52,411 nt of DNA, from assembly GCF_001989995.2 (NCBI RefSeq), contig NZ_JAHGUP010000095.1, positions 1-52,411 of the forward strand, written 5' to 3'. Below the pieces are notes generated by a model, which did not search any database, was not told the origin of the DNA, and worked only from the letters and a program-made list of their open reading frames with translations. The stretch is from Vibrio anguillarum. GTDB taxonomy: Bacteria; Pseudomonadota; Gammaproteobacteria; Enterobacterales; Vibrionaceae. Below, one piece after another: positions 46,866 through 52,411 of this stretch. Made by a program: the position numbers and the translations under genes. The stretch's first letter is position 1. Each line of letters starts with the position of its first letter.

Positions 46866-48619
46866 TCAATGGACCACACATTTTTAATATCAGGCCATCC
46901 CCAGTTGGTCAGTGCAACATCTTTGAGCACCCCCTGAAAACGTAATGTTTGCTTATGGTGGAACAAAGGGACGAGGCAGTATTCGTTGATCAAACTCGAT
47001 GCTAGCGGTTCCAACGCGATAAGGTAGTGTGTCAATGGTGTCGTTGATCGAATGTCGATTAACGCTTTGAGCAGCCATTGGCTCTCTGCGGGGCCAATGC
47101 AATGGTGCAACATTGGGTTGCCAAATAAATGGCTAAATGCACTGAAATGCCGATTGTCATCTAAATTAATATTGGTGATAACTATGGTTTCGTACAATTT
47201 GCCTTGCTGGGCCAGAAAATTCAATTCTCGGTAGGAGTAAATGTTGACGGCAGCAGCCAGCCCCATCTCCTCTAAAATATGTTTCACACCGAAGGCGCAA
47301 TGAATCAGTACCGTGTAGTCATAGACGGCAATCGAGATTTGATTTGGCAGGCTTGCTTTGGGCGCTGGTGGTCGCACCACAGGTTGCCATACTGGCAGTA
47401 GGTTACTGGCAACGACGGCGTCAAACTTAGCTGGTTGTTGTGCTAAATAGTGCTCCAGTTTTTCTCCAGATATCTCGGTAGCTAGGTAGCGTTTCTGATT
47501 TTCATTAAGAGGTGAATGAGCACCTTGATTGAACAAAATAAACATGCAGCCATCTTCCACTCTTGACGACTGATTAGAGGTGATGATCGCCAGTTCTTCA
47601 ACGTTACTCAGCTCTACATCGTGGTGGCAAGAGATGTTTTGTTGCTGATTTTTTTGTTTGATATGCATGCCTTGATGGTACAACTCGTCTTCATTTAAAA
47701 TCCAAATTGTGACGTGATCCGTTAAAGCTCGGCAGCCATAGAATTGGTCAAATGCGCTTAAAATGAGTTTGTGAGGCGAGTGATCTTGAACTTGAAATGG
47801 GCCACAACCTGTCACCATTGGGGAGTATGCATTGTTCACTTGGCTGGCTGGTTGAATGGAATATTTGACGCCAGAGAGCAACCCTGCAAATCCTAAATCA
47901 GATTGATTAAGAGAAAATACTACTTTTTGTGGTTGTGGTGCGCTTACATCAACCAAATGCGCGAGCTCTTTTTTGTACTCTTCCAAACTAGAGAGTTTGG
48001 CAAATAAACTCACGATCGTATTAGCATCAATCGGTGAGCCATCGTGAAACGCTAATCCGGGGCGAAGATAAAATACCCACTGAAAATGCTGCGCATCATA
48101 CTCCCAGTGATGGGCTAATTCTGGATGAAAGCGTCCTTGTTCATCACACTGGATGAGGCAGCAATAGATTTGCCTGAGCAGAAATCGCTCACTACTACGC
48201 TGTATTTGATGGGGCACTAGCCGTTCAAATGGTCGTTTATACGTCAGTTGAATGTGTAAGCGACCTTCGCGAATAGATGCGCCGGAAGTACTTTGCAACA
48301 AACGCCCAAACACTACCTCATCATTATCCAGTATGGTTAAGGCTTTTTCATATTTCCCAGCCAAAATTTGCTCTTTCGCGAGCATTTGTTTGATTGTGTC
48401 TAAATCGAGGTTCAGGCGCAGTATCGAGCGTTGGTTACGTCCGACTTTGGGTTGCCACTTGAGCCAACCTTGTTGCTGCATTTTAGCCACCAGATTTCGT
48501 GCATGACGCGGTGAGGTGAATAAACATTCTGCAACCTGTGTTAACGACACTTTAATCTCTTGACCCACACCAAGCACGGTCAGGCGTGTGTAATAACGTA
48601 ATAAAGTAAGATCAGACAC
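46862..48619 (-). CDS. SgrR-like transcriptional regulator with solute-binding domain
   Basis: 585 codons. The N-terminal winged-helix domain has LLRYYTRLTVLG and FTSPRHARNLVAKMQQQGWLKW, close in wording to E. coli SgrR. The C-terminal part (about 140-585) is an extracytoplasmic-solute-binding-like fold of the SBP5 class (HIQLTYKRPFERLVP, HHWEYDAQHFQWVFYLRPGL). SgrR activates the small RNA gene sgrS during sugar-phosphate stress. I chose the GTG at 48619, since AGAGGATT lies before it; upstream codons to 48760 read as non-family sequence. Its stop overlaps the last bases of the convergent aldehyde dehydrogenase gene. Confidence 0.88.
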   Translation of the reverse strand: MSDLTLLRYYTRLTVLGVGQEIKVSLTQVAECLFTSPRHARNLVAKMQQQGWLKWQPKVGRNQRSILRLNLDLDTIKQMLAKEQILAGKYEKALTILDNDEVVFGRLLQSTSGASIREGRLHIQLTYKRPFERLVPHQIQRSSERFLLRQIYCCLIQCDEQGRFHPELAHHWEYDAQHFQWVFYLRPGLAFHDGSPIDANTIVSLFAKLSSLEEYKKELAHLVDVSAPQPQKVVFSLNQSDLGFAGLLSGVKYSIQPASQVNNAYSPMVTGCGPFQVQDHSPHKLILSAFDQFYGCRALTDHVTIWILNEDELYHQGMHIKQKNQQQNISCHHDVELSNVEELAIITSNQSSRVEDGCMFILFNQGAHSPLNENQKRYLATEISGEKLEHYLAQQPAKFDAVVASNLLPVWQPVVRPPAPKASLPNQISIAVYDYTVLIHCAFGVKHILEEMGLAAAVNIYSYRELNFLAQQGKLYETIVITNINLDDNRHFSAFSHLFGNPMLHHCIGPAESQWLLKALIDIRSTTPLTHYLIALEPLASSLINEYCLVPLFHHKQTLRFQGVLKDVALTNWGWPDIKNVWSID

Positions 48620-48700
48620 TCGCAAATCCTCTGGATGAAAGGGAAGAGATAGGCAGTTCAGTTCTTCGCACGGCCTTGCGCTTTGCCCTCCTTTATGGCC

Positions 48701-48718
48701 AAGTTGTTTGGGTATAGT
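48701..48718 (+). repeat. Second copy of an 18-base intergenic repeat
   Basis: AAGTTGTTTGGGTATAGT is identical to 30223-30240 in the lapC-pdxH gap. It lies in the leader of the SgrR-like gene, inside the frame I excluded from that gene. This also supports that the frame upstream of 48619 is not coding. Confidence 0.6.
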
Positions 48719-48905
48719 AGCGAATTTATGAAGAACTAAATAAGAAATATTAATGATCATTTGTTCCTCATTTATTGATTTTTAGTTTTTAAATATCGTT
48801 TTAAGGCTAATTTCGATGATATGAGGAATTAAAAAATAAAAAATTCTCAGTTTTTGTATTCCTTGTTTTGATTCACAATCAACGCATCGATAGCTGAGGA
48901 GGTGA

Positions 48906-49043
48906 ATGATGAACGACCCCATAACGACTGACACCAAACAGCCAACACCGCTGGCGATCTATTACCGCCAGCGTTTAGAAAAATCACGTAACCCTATAGA
49001 GGTAATGGCGATTTTAGCTCTGATTCATTTATGTCACTGGTGA
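48906..49043 (+). CDS. 45-residue protein divergent from the SgrR-like gene
   Basis: The ORF begins with two ATG codons after an excellent ribosome site (GAGGAGG). The protein has a polar N-terminus (NDPITTDTKQPTPLA), then YYRQRLEKSRNPIEVMAI and a hydrophobic end (LALIHLCHW). I do not recognise a family. It sits at the place where enterobacteria have sgrS/sgrT (divergent from sgrR, with a small protein inside the RNA), and an imperfect inverted repeat at 48822-48849 stands in the shared promoter gap. Translation is likely; the SgrT analogy is speculation from position. Confidence 0.65.
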   Translation: MMNDPITTDTKQPTPLAIYYRQRLEKSRNPIEVMAILALIHLCHW

Positions 49044-49051
49044 CCATGAAT

Positions 49052-49132
49052 AAAGGCATCTTGCATACCCTAAACTCTTGAGTTAGCTATGCTCCTGTTA
49101 CCCCCCAATTGCATAATTGCAGGATGCCTTTC
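49052..49132 (+). other. Long-range hairpin after the 45-residue ORF
   Basis: AAAGGCATCTTGCA (49052) pairs with TGCAGGATGCCTTT (49119) at 13 of 14 positions with a 53-base loop, followed by CCTTTTC. It could be the terminator of a small RNA that covers the ORF. Confidence 0.5.
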
Positions 49133-49231
49133 CTTTTCGATACACATCACTTTTTCTTCGTCCTACTTTTCATCTTTATCGTAAACGACTACCATGACAT
49201 CGCTTTTTTAAAGCCAATTTATATTTTAAAT

Positions 49232-49380
49232 TCTCAGGGCGGGGTGAAATTCCCCACCGGCGGTGTGTTTGTTTTTTCAGTTGAGAAGGCAGATGAGCCC
49301 GCGAGCGCTCGATGTATCGAGGTCAGCAGATCTGGTGAAAAACCAGAGCCGACGGTTATAGTCCGGATGAGAGAGAATGA
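49232..49380 (+). promoter_or_regulatory. FMN riboswitch (RFN element)
   Basis: Starts TCTCAGGGCGGGGTGAAATT and CCCCACCGGCGGT, then CCCGCGAGCG, GGTCAGCAGATCTGGTGA and CCGACGGTTATAGTCCGGAT, ending GAGAGAATG: the conserved arms of the RFN element in order. FMN binding should lower ribB expression. A CCAGTTAG/CTAGCTGG hairpin (49389-49408) follows in the expression platform. Open frames across it are not genes. Confidence 0.97.
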
Positions 49381-49474
49381 AGAGACGCCAGTTAGTTCGC
49401 TAGCTGGTGCAATTTGTTTTGGATTTGATCCCTCATAGCAGCCCTGATTCTGGTGATTTTTTAGGAGTACAACC

Positions 49475-50131
49475 ATGAATCAGCTATCTCTACTTGCCAA
49501 ATTTGGCGACCCTATTACTCGTGTTGAAAACGCACTGTCTGCGCTTAAAGAAGGGCGAGGTGTGTTGTTGCTTGATGATGAAGATCGTGAAAATGAAGGC
49601 GATATCATTTATGCGGTTGAGTCACTGACCACACAACAAATGGCACTGATGATCCGTGAATGCAGTGGCATCGTCTGCCTATGTTTGACCGATGAACAGG
49701 CTAATCAACTGCAACTGCCCCCGATGGTAATGCATAACAATAGCGCAAACCAAACCGCTTTTACGGTTTCGATTGAAGCAAAAACAGGTGTAACCACAGG
49801 CGTTTCAGCGCAAGACCGTGTCACCACAATAAAAACCGCGGCTCGCTTTGATGCTAAAGCCGATGATCTTGCACGCCCTGGCCATGTTTTTCCACTTCGC
49901 GCTCGGGCGGGGGGTGTTTTGGCTCGTCGTGGGCATACAGAAGGGACGGTTGATCTTATGCAAATGGCGGGTTTAATGCCTGCGGGCGTATTGTGTGAAC
50001 TCACCAATCCTGACGGTTCTATGGCCAAAACACCCGAGATCGTTGCGTTCGGGCAAAAGCACAATATGCCTGTATTGACGATTGAAGATATGGTGTTGTA
50101 TCGAACAAGATTTGATTTGCAATTAGCCTAA
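49475..50131 (+). CDS. ribB: 3,4-dihydroxy-2-butanone-4-phosphate synthase
   Basis: A 218-residue single-domain RibB, the usual length for a protein without a GTP cyclohydrolase II fusion. It turns ribulose 5-phosphate into formate and the four-carbon riboflavin precursor. Visible: [18 protein letters not shown] (metal and acid loop), [55 protein letters not shown] and [20 protein letters not shown] lies before the start. The FMN riboswitch upstream sets its level, so this is a feedback-controlled stand-alone ribB. Confidence 0.97.
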   Translation: MNQLSLLAKFGDPITRVENALSALKEGRGVLLLDDEDRENEGDIIYAVESLTTQQMALMIRECSGIVCLCLTDEQANQLQLPPMVMHNNSANQTAFTVSIEAKTGVTTGVSAQDRVTTIKTAARFDAKADDLARPGHVFPLRARAGGVLARRGHTEGTVDLMQMAGLMPAGVLCELTNPDGSMAKTPEIVAFGQKHNMPVLTIEDMVLYRTRFDLQLA

Positions 50132-50301
50132 CTGCGATGGCCCAGAGAGGTAAAGCTTCTTTGGGTCAGTCGCCATCTTCTCTATTATTCGACATCTAAT
50201 AAAATAGATAGGTGTCCGATCGCTCTTCTGCTACAGTGGCGCGCTATTTCTTCACAGTCTGTCATCTTGATGGCACTGGAAATCTAACCCTAGGATCTAT
50301 T

Positions 50302-50784
50302 TTGACCAATAACGATATTTTACGCCGTATTCGCTACACTTTTGATTTTAAAGACTCAGCTATGGTTGAGATTTTTGCTGCGGCGGACGGCTGCGTTACT
50401 CAAGAGCAAGTGACTACTTGGCTAAACAAAGAGACGGAATCTGTGTTGAGTGATGTGGATCTAGCGATATTTCTCAATGGCTTAATCAATACAAAGCGTG
50501 GTAAACGCGATGGTGAACAACCTCAGCCTGAAACACGCTTAACCAATAATATGATTTTCATGAAATTGCGTATTGCGCTGGATATGAAAGCAGAAGACAT
50601 TTTAGACACATTAGCTTTCATCGATTTTCGTTTAAGTAAGCACGAGCTCAATGCATTTTTCCGCAAGCCTGACAATAAACACTACCGTGAATGTAAAGAT
50701 CAAATCCTGCGTAACTTTTTAATGGGTGTTCAGCGTCAACTGCGTCCAGAAGATAAACGCGAATATCAAGAAAAAATCGATTAA
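50302..50784 (+). CDS. DUF1456 (YehS-like) protein
   Basis: 160 residues with two repeats of the DUF1456 motif: LTNNDILRRIRYTFDFKDSA at the start and LTNNMIFMKLRIALDMKAED in the middle, each followed by a helical EF-hand-like part. E. coli YehS is about 156 residues and begins in the same way. I chose a TTG at 50302, since TAGGAT precedes it and the family sequence starts there; a GTG at 50212 would add 30 residues without family likeness. The function of the family is unknown. It follows ribB by about 170 bases. Confidence 0.82.
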   Translation: MTNNDILRRIRYTFDFKDSAMVEIFAAADGCVTQEQVTTWLNKETESVLSDVDLAIFLNGLINTKRGKRDGEQPQPETRLTNNMIFMKLRIALDMKAEDILDTLAFIDFRLSKHELNAFFRKPDNKHYRECKDQILRNFLMGVQRQLRPEDKREYQEKID

Positions 50785-50826
50785 ACCAAAGAAATCTCCT
50801 GTAAGTCATTAGGGATCTCTTCATTG

Positions 50827-50855
50827 AAAAAAGCCATGTCGACATGGCTTTTTTA
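50827..50855. terminator. Bidirectional terminator between DUF1456 gene and receptor gene
   Basis: The palindrome AAGCCATGTCGACATGGCTT is flanked by AAAA and TTTT tracts, between convergent genes. Confidence 0.88.
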
Positions 50856-50914
50856 CTTTAATGATCAACGATCTTCATTCTGACGCTTACGAATATCAGT
50901 TTTACCTCTTCTTG

Positions 50915-52411
50915 CTAAACTTTAAAGCGGTCTACCAACTCATAGAGTTCGTTGGCTCGGCTATTCAGCTGTTGGCTACCCGCTTGGTTCTGATTAGCCA
51001 GTTCAGCCGATTGACTACTTTGATCAGATATCACCACAATACGCTCTGATATCTCTTGCCCAACAATACTTTGCTCTTCTGTTGCCGTTGCGATCAGTGC
51101 GTTCATATCCATAATCGTGGCAATAGAGTCTTGAATTTTTTGTAATGCTGTCGATGCGGCATTGGCTTTTTCTACGGTGCTTAAGCTACGACTTTGGCTT
51201 GAATCCATCGCTTTAACTGCGGCATCAGAGGCATTTTTCAGTTGCCCGATCATGGCATGAATTTGCCCTGTACTGTCTTGGGTACGGCTGGCTAATTTTC
51301 GGACTTCATCTGCTACCACGGCAAATCCTCGTCCTTGCTCGCCCGCGCGAGCCGCTTCAATCGCTGCGTTTAACGCCAGTAGATTGGTTTGTTCTGCAAT
51401 ATCTTGGATAACTGCAAGTAGAGACGAAATGTTTTTCACATCGCCTTCCAGTTTTGAAATCACAAGGCTCGCTTCAGCGACCTCTTTGGCGAGATCCTGT
51501 ACCGATTGTGCGGCTGAATCAACAATTTCATGGGCATCTTTGGCGTTGTCGTCAGCATCTTTTGCCGATTGAGCGGCATGGTGGGCGTTGTTCGAGATCT
51601 CTGTTGCGGTGGTGGTCATTTCTGTCATCGCTGTCGCTACTTGATCGGTCTCTTCACGTTGCCCTGATGCAATGGCGTCAACTTGTTGTGCTCGTTGTGT
51701 CATGTCATTGGTTTCATCCACAACCTGTTGCCCAACTTGGTGCACGCGCGCAATGATACTTTGCAAGCTGGAGACAAAGGCATTGAAGTTATCACTTAAT
51801 CTTGCAAATTCAGGGGCGTTGAATTTTTCCATTCTTGCAGTTAAATCAGCGTCACCGTTTGCAAATGAACGAATCGATAAATCAAATAGCTCGAGAGGAC
51901 GCATGATACTGCGATTTAAAATGATGGCGAAAAAACCGACGATGAGGATAATGATCAAGCTCATCAAACCGATATTGACTAAACTGCTTTGCATATTTTC
52001 CGCAGCGAGTGTTTCCATGTTGGCGATTACAGCATCAATGTCATCGGTGTAAAAGCCAGTGCCTATCATTAGATCCCACTGTGGCAAATAGGTAGAATAG
52101 GCCAATTTAGGTAGTGGTGTCGTCTCTCCCGGCTTGGGGAAATAGTAGGTAGTGAACTTATCTACTTTGGCATTTTTGATTAAATCTTGGATTAAATAGT
52201 TGCCATGCGTATCTTGCATGTTCCAAAAGTTATCGCCTAAACCAGCATTACTTTGGCCCAGTAGTAGTCGATCCCCTTTGCTATTGTAGCCAAAGATATA
52301 GCCACTATTTTCAAACGCGATGTCACGCAGTATGGTGATGGCTTCGCTGAGGGGAGCGTTCTTTTGTTTGAGTGATTTGAGCGCTGTATCGGCAATTTGC
52401 AGATATGAACG
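50915..52411 (-). CDS. Methyl-accepting chemotaxis protein with sCache sensor (5' end beyond the window)
   Basis: 498 residues to the right edge, where the frame is still open. From the edge: a sCache_2-type sensor ([51 protein letters not shown]), a membrane segment ([17 protein letters not shown]), HAMP, and the signalling domain with [20 protein letters not shown]. No CheR pentapeptide; the C-terminus ends [13 protein letters not shown], like the receptor at 42835. The upstream part with the first membrane segment is missing. An internal ATG at 52219 is not the true start. The ligand is unknown; sCache_2 receptors often sense small organic acids. Confidence 0.93.
   Translation of the reverse strand, partial: RSYLQIADTALKSLKQKNAPLSEAITILRDIAFENSGYIFGYNSKGDRLLLGQSNAGLGDNFWNMQDTHGNYLIQDLIKNAKVDKFTTYYFPKPGETTPLPKLAYSTYLPQWDLMIGTGFYTDDIDAVIANMETLAAENMQSSLVNIGLMSLIIILIVGFFAIILNRSIMRPLELFDLSIRSFANGDADLTARMEKFNAPEFARLSDNFNAFVSSLQSIIARVHQVGQQVVDETNDMTQRAQQVDAIASGQREETDQVATAMTEMTTTATEISNNAHHAAQSAKDADDNAKDAHEIVDSAAQSVQDLAKEVAEASLVISKLEGDVKNISSLLAVIQDIAEQTNLLALNAAIEAARAGEQGRGFAVVADEVRKLASRTQDSTGQIHAMIGQLKNASDAAVKAMDSSQSRSLSTVEKANAASTALQKIQDSIATIMDMNALIATATEEQSIVGQEISERIVVISDQSSQSAELANQNQAGSQQLNSRANELYELVDRFKV

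Noticed and set aside
48620..48760. N-terminal extension of the SgrR-like protein
   Set aside because: A GTG with AGAGGATT at 48619 fits the family start. The extension carries an intergenic repeat and no family likeness.
49109..49438. A 109-codon ORF before ribB
   Set aside because: It runs through the conserved FMN riboswitch, whose bases explain the sequence.
1..52411. CRISPR arrays, tRNA and rRNA genes, prophage or defence systems
   Set aside because: I saw no regular spacer arrays, no tRNA or rRNA sequence and no phage or defence gene set in the window.

Overview
The window is the replication-origin region of a Vibrio secondary chromosome (chromosome 2), from a species near V. cholerae. 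The evidence is rctB, an ori2-type iteron array, a chromosome-2 type parAB pair with several parS2 sites, and the same neighbourhood known from V. cholerae: a third chemotaxis cluster, lap genes, pdxH, vqmA/vqmR, putA/putP and ribB. Base composition and Dam-site-rich origin DNA also fit. I cannot name the species from sequence alone.

Layout. 1-74 looks like the inside end of an IS50/Tn5-type insertion sequence that continues off the left edge. It is followed by a small PA3496-type gene (115-312, -) and a frameshifted hypothetical gene (667-1121). 1311-4516 holds rctB (-) and ori2: a 29-mer-type operator, a phased TGAT-rich unwinding element, six iterons every 22-23 bp, a perfect DnaA box, 39-mer-like sites, a 13-bp inverted repeat and a parS2 site. 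parA-parB (4517-6713) follow, then a lone polyamine-binding-protein-like gene and tmcA.

10367-22058 is one colinear chemotaxis operon: STAS, cheY, cheA, two cheW, a soluble double-PAS receptor, cheR, cheD, cheB, a sensorless membrane receptor, a second STAS protein, and a REC-PP2C-HATPase regulator. It joins a complete chemotaxis and adaptation set to an anti-sigma/STAS-like partner switch. fapA (DUF342) follows. 24005-30149 (-) encodes the c-di-GMP-controlled Lap system: ABC exporter, LapD, LapG and membrane-fusion protein. No adhesin gene is in the window.

30447-36480 holds pdxH, the DPO quorum-sensing regulator vqmA with its sRNA vqmR and a 30-bp perfect palindrome at the VqmA-box position, two tandem PEGA proteins (one with a sulfatase-modifying-factor domain) and an AraC regulator. 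36772-42173 is a proline-use operon: a PutA lacking its DNA-binding domain, a separate protein resembling the PutA C-terminal domain, and PutP. The rest holds a Zn-ribbon-like small protein, a dCache chemoreceptor, an Lrp regulator with an aldehyde dehydrogenase, an SgrR-like regulator divergent from a 45-codon ORF, an FMN riboswitch with ribB, a DUF1456 protein, and a sCache chemoreceptor cut by the right edge.

The most interesting signals not explained by gene calls are: RctB-type sites 28-34 kb from ori2 (a 39-mer-like element at 35479 and extended iterons at 32739, 38484 and 38574); the transposon-end sequence at the left edge; the STAS pair with and without the phosphorylatable serine; an ORF crossing vqmR in frame with vqmA; and the small ORF beside the SgrR-like gene, placed where sgrS/sgrT lies in enterobacteria.
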